Below, one piece after another: positions 42,595 to 51,259 of a stretch of DNA of 55,687 nt (position 1 is its first letter; each line of letters opens with the position of its first letter). Made by a program: the position numbers and the translations under genes. The notes beneath the pieces were generated by a model. It saw only the letters and a list, made by a program, of their open reading frames with translations. It was not told where the DNA came from and searched no databases. The stretch comes from an uncultured Bacteroidales bacterium. Lineage in GTDB: Bacteria; Bacteroidota; Bacteroidia; Bacteroidales; Paludibacteraceae. The stretch lies in NCBI GenBank assembly GCA_937916355.1, contig CALFTM010000070.1, positions 1 to 55,687 on the forward strand, read 5' to 3'.

Positions 42595-44763
42595 ATGCAA
42601 TATATATCACACATAAAATTATCAAATCCAGACTCGAAAGAATGGATTTTTCAATCAAATGAAGAGCATCAAAAGGGGGTAGCAGAACTTTCTTCGCAAT
42701 TTGCCTCGACATTTGGCATGGCTGAATGGGGACGAGTGTTAGGCTTGCTTCATGATAAAGGCAAGGAACAAAAAACATTTCAGCAGCACATTCTAAAGGA
42801 GAGTGGTTGTAAGCCCGATGTTATTGTTGAGGGAGATTACAAACATGCTTATGTGGGGGCTTTGGTTGCTAAAGAATTATTCAATAGACCACCCTACTAT
42901 CAACTCATTGACAATATTATTATGGGGCATCATAGGGGACTTTATGATGATGGAGAGAAGAAGGAGATATTGAAAAAAAGTATCCCTTCGGATGTAACAT
43001 TACCATCTTTAGATGCTAATTTGACATTACCAAATATCTCCAAAAAACACGACTTACACACTGTTATAAGAATGTTATATAGCTGTTTAGTTGATGCAGA
43101 CCGTTTAGATACAGAGCGATTTATGTTACCTGAACAGTATGACAAGCGAGGAGGAAAAAGTAGCATGTCTGATTTGCTCTCTCTTTTGAATAATCATTTG
43201 CAATATCTTAGGTCAAAATCGTCTGATACAGAAGTGAATAATATTCGAAATGAAGTACAGCAATACTGTATCAAGGAGAGCGAAAACGACATAGATTTTT
43301 ATAGTTTGACTGTTCCTACAGGAGGCGGAAAAACATTATCTTCTGTTTTGTGGGCATTGCGTCATGCTGTAAAAAACAATCTTCAAAGAATTATAATTGC
43401 TATACCATACACAAGTATCATTGTACAAACAGCTTCAGTACTTAGAGAGATATTTGGCAAAGAAAATGTTCTTGAACACCATTCTGACATTAACGAAAGT
43501 GATACAGATGAAGATTACGCAAAGAATCAAAAACTTGCAACAGAGAACTGGGATTATCCAATAATTGTAACTACCAACGTGCGACTTTTTGAATCTCTGT
43601 TTAGTAACAAGCCATCAGATTGCAGAAAGATACATAACATAGCAAATAGTGTCTTAATATTAGATGAAGTACAAGCATTGCCAATAGATTTTCTGCAACC
43701 TATCGTAAATGTCTTGGATACTTTAAAAAGATTATTTCGAGTTTCAGTACTATTTACCACGGCAAGCCAACCAATATTGAGTGGTGAAATAAAAGGTACG
43801 CTAGGTTGTTTTGAGGCTTTGCCAAACATTCATGAGATAGTACCAGAAGATGCCAATTTGCATGACAGACTTCGGCGTGTGAAATTAGACATTAATGATA
43901 ATCCGCAATCGTATGACGATATTGCAAATCAATTAATTCAATACAAACGTGTCCTTTGTATTGTAAACACACGTAACGATGCAAAAGAGATTTTTTCTCG
44001 ACTTCCAAAGGAGGGAATAACTCTACATCTTTCACGTATGATGTGTCCTAAGCATGTAAGAACTACAATTGAAAAAATAAAAGCCGCATTGAAAGATGAT
44101 AGTGAGACTATTATTAGAGTTGTCTCAACGCAACTTATAGAGGCCGGTGTAGATATTGACTTTCCTGTGGTCTTTCGGCAATCAGCAGGTTTAGATTCGA
44201 TTTTGCAAGCTGCAGGACGTTGCAATAGAGAGGGTAAGTTGGATATTTGCACTACCCATGTGTTTGCATTGCAAAAACCTTTGCCCCCGGGATTGATGTC
44301 GCAAGCAAACAATGCAAGGCTAAACACTACAAATGTTGATGATTGGTTCTCTCCGAGTGCGATGAAATTGTATTTTAAAAATCTCTATAGTCGTTTAGAG
44401 AATTTTGATAAGAATGACATTTCCAAAGACTTATATTGTAATGAATTAAATTTTGAAACTGTCTCTAATAAATTCAGATTGATTGACGAAAAAACGACCT
44501 CGGTTATTGTAAATTGGGAAAATAGTCTTAACTTGGTAGAGCAGTTAAAGACAAAAGGATTATCTTATTCTTTAATGAAGGAAATATCTCAGTATAGTGT
44601 CAATGTAAGAGATAATGATCTGAAGAAACTAATAGAGGCAGGAGTAATAGAAAAGATTGATAATTACGATAATTTATTTGTTGTTTCGTACCGCCAAAAT
44701 TATGATGAATTGGTTGGCTTGATAACCGATAACTACTGGTTGGAAGAGACATATATACAATAA
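42595..44763 (+). CDS. cas3: CRISPR-associated helicase/nuclease Cas3, type I-C
   Basis: The 722-aa product has an N-terminal HD nuclease domain (about 1-230) with LLHDKGKEQ, YKHAYVGAL and MGHHRGL, and an SF2 helicase. The helicase has Walker A VPTGGGKTLSS, motif II DEVQAL, motif V STQLIEAGVDIDFP and motif VI QAAGRCNREG. It unwinds and cuts DNA marked by Cascade. I start at ATG 42595 (MQYISHIKL); a GTG at 42577 would add six residues and is less typical. It is the first gene of the cas operon. Confidence 0.93.
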   Translation: MQYISHIKLSNPDSKEWIFQSNEEHQKGVAELSSQFASTFGMAEWGRVLGLLHDKGKEQKTFQQHILKESGCKPDVIVEGDYKHAYVGALVAKELFNRPPYYQLIDNIIMGHHRGLYDDGEKKEILKKSIPSDVTLPSLDANLTLPNISKKHDLHTVIRMLYSCLVDADRLDTERFMLPEQYDKRGGKSSMSDLLSLLNNHLQYLRSKSSDTEVNNIRNEVQQYCIKESENDIDFYSLTVPTGGGKTLSSVLWALRHAVKNNLQRIIIAIPYTSIIVQTASVLREIFGKENVLEHHSDINESDTDEDYAKNQKLATENWDYPIIVTTNVRLFESLFSNKPSDCRKIHNIANSVLILDEVQALPIDFLQPIVNVLDTLKRLFRVSVLFTTASQPILSGEIKGTLGCFEALPNIHEIVPEDANLHDRLRRVKLDINDNPQSYDDIANQLIQYKRVLCIVNTRNDAKEIFSRLPKEGITLHLSRMMCPKHVRTTIEKIKAALKDDSETIIRVVSTQLIEAGVDIDFPVVFRQSAGLDSILQAAGRCNREGKLDICTTHVFALQKPLPPGLMSQANNARLNTTNVDDWFSPSAMKLYFKNLYSRLENFDKNDISKDLYCNELNFETVSNKFRLIDEKTTSVIVNWENSLNLVEQLKTKGLSYSLMKEISQYSVNVRDNDLKKLIEAGVIEKIDNYDNLFVVSYRQNYDELVGLITDNYWLEETYIQ

Positions 44764-44790
44764 TTTGAATAAAATATAAACATATATAAT

Positions 44791-45501
44791 ATGGAGCACT
44801 TTGATAAAGAATTTTGTTTGGAGGTTTGGGGACCGATGGCATGTTTCACTCGTCCGGAACTGAAAGTAGAAAGAGTGAGTTATGATGTCATAACGCCCTC
44901 TGCGGCTCGTGCTATTTTCGAATCTATATTTTGGAAACCTGCTATATTTTGGCAAATAACCAAAATCGAAGTTCTAAATCCTATTAAATGGATGTCTGTA
45001 CGTCGAAATGAAGTTGGTGCTGTTGCTTCAAAAAATCCTATTTTCATAGAAGAAAAACGTCAACAAAAGAATTCGCTCATGTTGCAAGATGTGCGTTATC
45101 GTATTTATGCAAAACTGGAGTTTATACCCACATGGAAACGTAAAGATTCAAAAAATCCTGAAATTGATAAGGAAGAAGTTGAACAACTGCGAAAAGATGA
45201 AAATCCAGGTAAGTACAATGCTATGTTTGAACGTCGTGCAAGTAAAGGACAATGTTTTAATCAACCGTACCTTGGCACAAGAGAATGTGTTGCATCATTT
45301 AGACTTGTTGATGTAAATAGTGAAGAATTGTACTTACCTATCAGTGATTCAAAAGATTTAGGATTGATGCTTTACGACATGGATTTTAAGAATGATGACA
45401 AAGGTAATTGGAAAACTGCCGATGCAACATTTTATCGTGCGGAAATGGTCAATGGAGTAATTAATGTTCCACATAGAAATAGTAAGGAGGTGTTGAAATG
45501 A
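44791..45501 (+). CDS. cas5c: Type I-C Cas5 (pre-crRNA endonuclease)
   Basis: The 236-aa product starts with a RAMP-like strand and EVWGPMACFTRPELKVERVSY, a motif of I-C Cas5 that replaces Cas6 as the crRNA-processing enzyme in this subtype. No cas6 gene is present in the locus, consistent with that role. It overlaps cas8c by 4 nt (ATGA at 45498-45501). Confidence 0.93.
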   Translation: MEHFDKEFCLEVWGPMACFTRPELKVERVSYDVITPSAARAIFESIFWKPAIFWQITKIEVLNPIKWMSVRRNEVGAVASKNPIFIEEKRQQKNSLMLQDVRYRIYAKLEFIPTWKRKDSKNPEIDKEEVEQLRKDENPGKYNAMFERRASKGQCFNQPYLGTRECVASFRLVDVNSEELYLPISDSKDLGLMLYDMDFKNDDKGNWKTADATFYRAEMVNGVINVPHRNSKEVLK

Positions 45502-47204
45502 TACTGAAGGCTTTATATGATTACTATGAGAGGAAAGGAGATTTGCCTCGCAAGGGAATGGAATTAAAGGAGATAGGATTTCTTATTGTTATCGATAAGG
45601 AGGGGAATTTTGTGCGATTTGAAGATAGACGAATCGATAGAAACAGAGCACAATCTTTTCTTGTAAAAAAACATGTAAATAGAACAAGTGCACCCTTGGC
45701 AAACTATTTATATGATAATAGTGCCTATGTCTTAGGCTATTCTGAAAAAGGAGATGGCGAAAAATGCTTTGATACATTTAAAGCAAAGGTAAAATCAATC
45801 TTACAAGAATATCCACAAAATGACGATATAAAAGCAATAGATTTATTCTATAAAAATGATAGAGAGGCTCTGTTGGAAATATTCAAGCAAGATGTTTTGT
45901 GGAATGAAATAGAGAAAAATTTAAATAAAAAATATTCTACTTTTTCTTTCTTAATAGAAGGTGAATCAACGATAGTTGCTTGTAAGACAGAATTGATAAA
46001 AACCGACGACGATACAGATATTGAAGATGGTCAAATATGTCTCGTTTCAGGTAAAAAAGGACATATAGTCGAAACAACTACGGCGACTATGATTCCTGGC
46101 AGTCAAGCAACAGCTAAGCTTGTTTCTTTTCAGGTTAGTTCCGGATATGATTCTTATGGGAAAAGCAAAGGAAATAATGCTCCGATAAGCGAAGATGCTG
46201 AATTTGCATATACGACAGCTTTGAATCATTTGCTACGTTCTGATTCAAACAAATTCATAATAGGTAACCGCACTTTTGTCTTTTGGGCATCAAAAGACGA
46301 TGAAGCAGGAAAACAAGCAGAAGAGAGTCTTTGGGATATGTTAAGATTAAAAGATAATGATGACCCTGATAAGAATATCATAAATGTCAGAAAGGCTTTT
46401 GAGTCTATATATTCCGGTTCCATTAAGACAACACTTGATGATAGATTTTACATTCTTGGCTTGGCTCCTAATTCTGCCCGAATTGCAGTAACATATTGGG
46501 CAGATATACCTCTAAAAGATTTTTCCGAAATGATTCTTCGTCACTTCAAAGATATGGAGATAGTAGATACTCGTAAAGAAAAGAAACCTTACTTTGGTTT
46601 ACACTCTTTACTGGCAACAGTATCATTAGAAGGGAAGTTGTCAAATGTTTCTCCTAATTTGCCAGACGCTGTTGTTAAGAGCATCTTTCAAGGATTACCT
46701 TATCCACAAACGCTGTTTGCAAGTTGCATACGACGAATAAGAGCTGAGCAAAACATAAGCATCACTCGTGCGGCTATTCTTAAATCCTATTTAAATAGAT
46801 TAAATGATAATAACAATAATAAATTAACAGTTATGTTAGATACGTCAAATACAAATCAGGGCTACCTATGTGGTCGTCTGTTTGCTGTCTTGGATAAGAT
46901 TCAAGATGATGCGAACAACCAACGCTCTATCAAAGAGCGTTACATAAACTCAGCGAGTGCAACTCCTGCTGCTGTCTTTTCAACAATACTTAATCTCTCT
47001 TTGCATCATTCTGCAAAGTTGAATGAAGGACGAAGTGTTTACTTTGAAAAGATTAAACAAGAGATTGTTGACAAGATAAGTGCAGACGGATTCCCTGCGC
47101 ACTTAGACTTACAAGATCAGGGCAGATTCTTTGTTGGTTACTACCATCAGATGCAGTGGTTTTATACTAAAAACAGTGATAAAGAAGTAGATAATAACGA
47201 TTAA
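45498..47204 (+). CDS. cas8c: Cas8c (Csd1), large subunit of type I-C Cascade
   Basis: The 568-aa product is the large subunit that contacts PAM and non-target DNA. N-terminal LKALYDYYERKGDLPRKGME and the C-terminal QDQGRFFVGYYHQMQWFYTK are typical of Csd1. In this subtype the small subunit Cas11c is often made from an internal start in cas8c; a suitable ATG is at 46833. The gene precedes cas7 by 11 nt. Confidence 0.93.
   Translation: MILKALYDYYERKGDLPRKGMELKEIGFLIVIDKEGNFVRFEDRRIDRNRAQSFLVKKHVNRTSAPLANYLYDNSAYVLGYSEKGDGEKCFDTFKAKVKSILQEYPQNDDIKAIDLFYKNDREALLEIFKQDVLWNEIEKNLNKKYSTFSFLIEGESTIVACKTELIKTDDDTDIEDGQICLVSGKKGHIVETTTATMIPGSQATAKLVSFQVSSGYDSYGKSKGNNAPISEDAEFAYTTALNHLLRSDSNKFIIGNRTFVFWASKDDEAGKQAEESLWDMLRLKDNDDPDKNIINVRKAFESIYSGSIKTTLDDRFYILGLAPNSARIAVTYWADIPLKDFSEMILRHFKDMEIVDTRKEKKPYFGLHSLLATVSLEGKLSNVSPNLPDAVVKSIFQGLPYPQTLFASCIRRIRAEQNISITRAAILKSYLNRLNDNNNNKLTVMLDTSNTNQGYLCGRLFAVLDKIQDDANNQRSIKERYINSASATPAAVFSTILNLSLHHSAKLNEGRSVYFEKIKQEIVDKISADGFPAHLDLQDQGRFFVGYYHQMQWFYTKNSDKEVDNND
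46833..47204 (+). CDS. Possible internal start giving Cas11c small subunit
   Basis: An ATG at codon 446 of cas8c (MLDTSNTNQGYLCGRL) would yield a product of about 123 aa from the same frame, the size expected for Cas11c. Internal translation of Cas11 from large-subunit genes is known for types I-B, I-C and I-D. No strong ribosome site is visible before this ATG, but strong sites are rare in this genome. This is a prediction. Confidence 0.35.
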   Translation: MLDTSNTNQGYLCGRLFAVLDKIQDDANNQRSIKERYINSASATPAAVFSTILNLSLHHSAKLNEGRSVYFEKIKQEIVDKISADGFPAHLDLQDQGRFFVGYYHQMQWFYTKNSDKEVDNND

Positions 47205-47215
47205 AACATATTACT

Positions 47216-48073
47216 ATGGCAGAATTGAATAATAGAATTGATTTCGTCTATATTTTTGATGTAAAAGACGGAAATCCAAATGGAGACCCTGATGCGGGAA
47301 ATCTCCCTCGTGTAGATGCAGAAACAGGTATGGGACTTGTAACTGATGTTTGTTTGAAACGCAAGGTTCGCAACTATGTGCAGGAAGCGAAGGGCTTATC
47401 TGAGGGATATGATATCTTTATTAAGGAAAAAGCAGTGCTTAATAATCTTATAGATGAAGCGCATGAAAGTGATGCTGTAAAGAATGTTAAGGATACAAAA
47501 GATAAAACATCTGCTGCTCGTGATGTGATGTGTAAAAAATACTATGACATCAGAACATTTGGAGCAGTGATGTCAACAGGAAAGAATGCAGGTCAAGTCC
47601 GAGGTCCAATCCAATTTACCTTTGCTCGTTCTGTTGATCCTATTGTCACTTCGGAACACTCTATAACACGTATGGCTGTTGCAACTGAAAAAGAAGCAGA
47701 AAAGCAGGGTGGAGATAATCGAACTATGGGTCGTAAAGCTACTGTCCCATACGGTCTATATGTTTGTCATGGTTTTGTTTCTGCAAACTTGGCTAAACAA
47801 ACAGGGTTTTCACGGGAAGATTTGAATCTATTCTGGGAAGCTCTAAAGAATATGTTCGATGTAGATCGTTCTGCAGCTCGTGGATTGATGAGTGCTCAAA
47901 AACTGATTGTATTTAAGCATGATTCAGTTCTTGGTAATGCACCTGCAAACAAACTCTTTGACCTTGTGAAGATTGAGAAGAAGTGTGAGGGCGTAGCACG
48001 TTCTTTTTCTGATTATCAAGTGACGATTGGTGAAAATACTTATAGTGAAGTTTCTATTGAAGAGATGATTTAA
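47216..48073 (+). CDS. cas7c: Cas7 (Csd2), backbone subunit of type I-C Cascade
   Basis: The 285-aa RAMP protein forms the crRNA-binding backbone. It starts NRIDFVYIFDVKDGNPNGDP and has DIRTFGAVMSTGKNAGQVRGPIQF and EHSITRMA, all typical of Csd2. It lies 11 nt after cas8c. The next gene in a standard I-C locus would be cas4, but here a RhuM-family gene starts 5 nt after the cas7 stop codon. Confidence 0.94.
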   Translation: MAELNNRIDFVYIFDVKDGNPNGDPDAGNLPRVDAETGMGLVTDVCLKRKVRNYVQEAKGLSEGYDIFIKEKAVLNNLIDEAHESDAVKNVKDTKDKTSAARDVMCKKYYDIRTFGAVMSTGKNAGQVRGPIQFTFARSVDPIVTSEHSITRMAVATEKEAEKQGGDNRTMGRKATVPYGLYVCHGFVSANLAKQTGFSREDLNLFWEALKNMFDVDRSAARGLMSAQKLIVFKHDSVLGNAPANKLFDLVKIEKKCEGVARSFSDYQVTIGENTYSEVSIEEMI

Positions 48074-48078
48074 CCAAC

Positions 48079-49104
48079 ATGCCAAAACGTCGAGAAATAA
48101 GAAACAGTACTGCCGAGTTCCTTATTTTCCAATTGGAGAATAAGGAGCAAGGTGTTGAGGTGTACTACAAGGATGAAAATGTGTGGGCAACTCAAAAGGC
48201 TATGGCGACGCTGTTTGATTGTGATAGAAGTGTTATTACCAAGCATATTGGGAATATATTTGCTTCTAATGAACTGAAGGAAGAATCAGTATGTGCAAAA
48301 TTTGCACATACTGCCACCGATGGTAAAAACTATAACACTCAATTCTATAGTCTTGATGCTATTATCGCAGTTGGCTATCGTGTTAACAGCATCCGTGCTA
48401 CACAATTCCGTCAATGGGCTACAAATGTTCTTCGCCAATATGCTATCCGGGGCTTCGTAGTCGACCGCAAGCGTATGGAGAATGGATCTTTCCTTGGGGA
48501 GGATTATTTTGAGCATCTGTTGGCTGAGATTCGAGAGATTCGTCTTTCGGAACGTCGCTTCTATCAGAAATTGACAGATATATATGCTACCAGTATGGAC
48601 TATAATAAGGATGCTCCTACTACACGACTGTTTTTTCAGCGGATACAGAACAAGATGCATTATGCAGTGCACGGACGTACGGCTGCTGAACTGATAATGG
48701 AAAGAGCTGATGCCGACAAAGAACATATGGGGCTGACTACTTGGGAGAATGCTCCGGATGGTAAAATTGTCAAAACTGATGTGTCTGTAGCGAAGAACTA
48801 TCTTAAAGAGATGGAACTGGAGGATATGGGACGTATTGTGACGGCAGTCTTGGAGTTTGCTGAAAGTCGTGCTAAGCGTCATATTCCGATGACAATGGAG
48901 GATTGGGCAAAGCGTATTGATGCTTATCTTTCAAGTGACGAGCGTCCTATATTGACTGATGCGGGAAGTGTGAGCCATGAGGAAGCTGTGATGCATGCTG
49001 AGACGGAGTTTGAAAAGTATCGTATTGTGCAAGATAGATTATTCCAAAGTGATTTTGATAGATATCTGGGAGCATTGCCATTCGAAGAAGATGGCTCAAA
49101 TTAA
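48079..49104 (+). CDS. RhuM-family protein embedded in the cas operon
   Basis: The 341-aa product matches the RhuM family (named after a Salmonella pathogenicity-island gene). It has an N-terminal phage-type segment VYYKDENVWATQKAMATLF followed by CDRSVITKHIGNIF, then VGYRVNSIRATQFRQWATN and a helical second half with HAVHGRTAAELIMERADA-like motifs. Many RhuM proteins lie in mobile or defence islands; their biochemical role is not settled. The gene starts 5 nt after cas7 and ends 12 nt before cas4, and all run in one direction, so it should be transcribed with them. Codons look somewhat more GC-rich than in the flanking cas genes, a hint of separate origin. It is not a core part of type I-C. 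Confidence 0.85.
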   Translation: MPKRREIRNSTAEFLIFQLENKEQGVEVYYKDENVWATQKAMATLFDCDRSVITKHIGNIFASNELKEESVCAKFAHTATDGKNYNTQFYSLDAIIAVGYRVNSIRATQFRQWATNVLRQYAIRGFVVDRKRMENGSFLGEDYFEHLLAEIREIRLSERRFYQKLTDIYATSMDYNKDAPTTRLFFQRIQNKMHYAVHGRTAAELIMERADADKEHMGLTTWENAPDGKIVKTDVSVAKNYLKEMELEDMGRIVTAVLEFAESRAKRHIPMTMEDWAKRIDAYLSSDERPILTDAGSVSHEEAVMHAETEFEKYRIVQDRLFQSDFDRYLGALPFEEDGSN

Positions 49105-49116
49105 AACAGAAAGCAC

Positions 49117-49791
49117 ATGATATATGCTGAAGATGATATGCTCATGTTGTCGGGGATACAACACTTTATGTTTTGTCCCCGACAATGGGCATTGATACAT
49201 ATAGAGCAATTGTGGGAAGAAAACAAACTCACAGTTGAAGGACAACTTTTGCACACTAATGTTGACAATCCGTCATATAGGCAAAAAAATGGTGATACTA
49301 TCACATTAAGGTCTGTTGCAATAGCATCAAAAAAGTTGGGACTATACGGCTTTACTGATGCCGTGGAACTTATTCCTACTTCCGATAAGGATAAGGGAAT
49401 CAAACACAATAAATATCCGGGGTTATGGAAGCCTTTCCCCATAGAATATAAAAGAGGGAAGCCAAAAACGAGCATGGCTGATGAGGTACAACTCGCAGCA
49501 CAAGTCATGTGCCTTGAAGAGATGTATGACATTACGATTGACTATGGTGCGATATTTTACGGGGAAATTAAGCATCGTTCTGTAATTCATATATCAGAAG
49601 ATTTAAGGCTATTGACAATGCGTCTTGCCCAAGAGATGCATAGAATATACGAAGAAAGCATTGTTCCAAAAGCGGAAAAAAGTTCATGTTGTGGCAAATG
49701 CTCTTTAATAGATATTTGCATGCCCAAAACGAAGAAACAAAACAATATAGACACATACTTAAAGAAAAATTTATATGAGGAAATTACTTAA
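49117..49791 (+). CDS. cas4: Cas4 exonuclease, type I-C
   Basis: The 224-aa product is a RecB-type nuclease with four Cys for an Fe-S cluster: one in FMFCPRQWALIH near the N-terminus and three in SSCCGKCSLIDICMPK near the C-terminus. The nuclease core has GFTDAVELI (D), FPIEYKRGKPK (E-x-K) and EVQLAAQVMCLEEM. It helps pick prespacers with the right PAM. It overlaps cas1 by 17 nt. Confidence 0.93.
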   Translation: MIYAEDDMLMLSGIQHFMFCPRQWALIHIEQLWEENKLTVEGQLLHTNVDNPSYRQKNGDTITLRSVAIASKKLGLYGFTDAVELIPTSDKDKGIKHNKYPGLWKPFPIEYKRGKPKTSMADEVQLAAQVMCLEEMYDITIDYGAIFYGEIKHRSVIHISEDLRLLTMRLAQEMHRIYEESIVPKAEKSSCCGKCSLIDICMPKTKKQNNIDTYLKKNLYEEIT

Positions 49792-50797
49792 TACTTTATA
49801 TATAACAACGCCCGAAGCCTATCTGAGTAAAGATGGAGAAAACGTAGTTGTATCGGTTAATCAATCCGAAGTGTTCAGAATTCCGATTATAAACATAGAA
49901 GCGATTGTTACATTTGGATACAAAGGGACTTCTCCAGGATTGATGAAACTATGTGCAGACAATAGGGTTTCAATTACTTACTTATCGCCATTTGGAAAAT
50001 ATATTGGCAAATTTGAAGGTCCAATAAAAGGCAACGTATTACTTCGCACAAAACAGTGGGACTTGTCTAAGGATAAAGAATTCTCCTTAGGAATAAGTAA
50101 ATTATTTATAGCAGGGAAGATACAAAACTATCGAAACATCCTTTGCCGTTTTATAAGAGACAATGGTCATAATGAAGATGTTGACACAACGATAAACTAT
50201 CTTAAAAGGAGCAAGGAAAGAGCTCTTAAGATTAATGATTTAGATTCGTTGAGAGGTATTGAGGGTGATGCCGCCAATCATTATTTTGAAATATTTCCAA
50301 ATCTCATATTAAATCAAAAGAGTGATTTCATATTCAAAGGACGTAGTAAACGTCCGCCTAAAGATGCTGTAAATGCAATGCTTTCTTTTGTATATACTCT
50401 TATTGCATCCGATGTCACTGCTGCCCTTGAAACTGTAGGATTAGATCCTTATGTGGGTTTCTTCCATACTCTGAGACCAGGCCGACCGTCACTTGCTCTC
50501 GACATGATGGAAGAGTTAAGGGCTTATCTGGGAGATAGACTAGTTTTGTCATTGATAAACAAGAGACAAATATCCATTAGAGAGTTTATTTCGCAGGGAG
50601 AAGAGGGAATAACAATGACAGAATCAGGCAGGAAGATCCTTTTGACCGCATGGCAAAATAGGAAAAAGGAAACTATAACACATCCGTATTTAGATGAAAA
50701 AATCCCAATAGGGTTAATTCCTTATGCACAAGCGATGCTTTTGGCTCGTTATGTCAGGAACGATTTAGATAATTATCCAGTTTTTTTAATCAGTTGA
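49775..50797 (+). CDS. cas1: Cas1 integrase
   Basis: The 340-aa product has the catalytic Glu in LRGIEGDAANHYFEIF, His in VGFFHTLRPGRPS and Asp/Glu in LALDMMEELRAYLGDRL. It forms the Cas1-Cas2 complex that inserts new spacers at the leader end. Start overlaps the end of cas4. Confidence 0.95.
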   Translation: MRKLLNTLYITTPEAYLSKDGENVVVSVNQSEVFRIPIINIEAIVTFGYKGTSPGLMKLCADNRVSITYLSPFGKYIGKFEGPIKGNVLLRTKQWDLSKDKEFSLGISKLFIAGKIQNYRNILCRFIRDNGHNEDVDTTINYLKRSKERALKINDLDSLRGIEGDAANHYFEIFPNLILNQKSDFIFKGRSKRPPKDAVNAMLSFVYTLIASDVTAALETVGLDPYVGFFHTLRPGRPSLALDMMEELRAYLGDRLVLSLINKRQISIREFISQGEEGITMTESGRKILLTAWQNRKKETITHPYLDEKIPIGLIPYAQAMLLARYVRNDLDNYPVFLIS

Positions 50798-50800
50798 ACT

Positions 50801-51091
50801 ATGATGGTATTAATAACATACGATGTTGACACAACGTCCGAAACTGGCAACAAACGTCTTAGAAAGGTTGCCAAAGAATGTGTAAACCATGGACGCAGAG
50901 TACAAAATTCAGTTTTCGAATGTCTATTGACAGAGGCTCAGTTTGTAATTTTGAAATCAAAACTTGTCAATATTATTGATGCAGAATTAGATAGTATTAG
51001 ATTTTATTTTTTAGGAAATAATTGGAACAACCGAATAGAATCTATCGGAAAAATAACTACCTTTGCAATAGATTCAGAACTGATAATATAG
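50801..51091 (+). CDS. cas2: Cas2
   Basis: The 96-aa product has the ferredoxin-like start MMVLITYDVDTT and VQNSVFECLLTEAQF, both hallmarks of Cas2. It lies 3 nt after cas1 and is the last protein gene before the array. Confidence 0.95.
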   Translation: MMVLITYDVDTTSETGNKRLRKVAKECVNHGRRVQNSVFECLLTEAQFVILKSKLVNIIDAELDSIRFYFLGNNWNNRIESIGKITTFAIDSELII

Positions 51092-51259
51092 ACTTGCGCA
51101 TTATATGCTTTGCAAAAAATACTAAGTTTTCGCACCTGCTGAAAATCAGCATTTTAATACAAATTCAAAAATTTTTAAATGTTTTACACATATAAAAAAA
51201 GGTATTTCGCAAAATACAATATTAAACACTTTGATTATTAGTCTATTATATTGCTTACA
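51092..51259 (+). promoter_or_regulatory. CRISPR leader
   Basis: The 168 bp between cas2 and the first repeat are AT-rich. They hold a short hairpin GCTGAAAATCAGC (51138-51150) and a second imperfect inverted element GTATTTcgcAAAATAC (51212-51227). This is where transcription of the array should start and where Cas1-Cas2 should add spacers. Confidence 0.75.
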
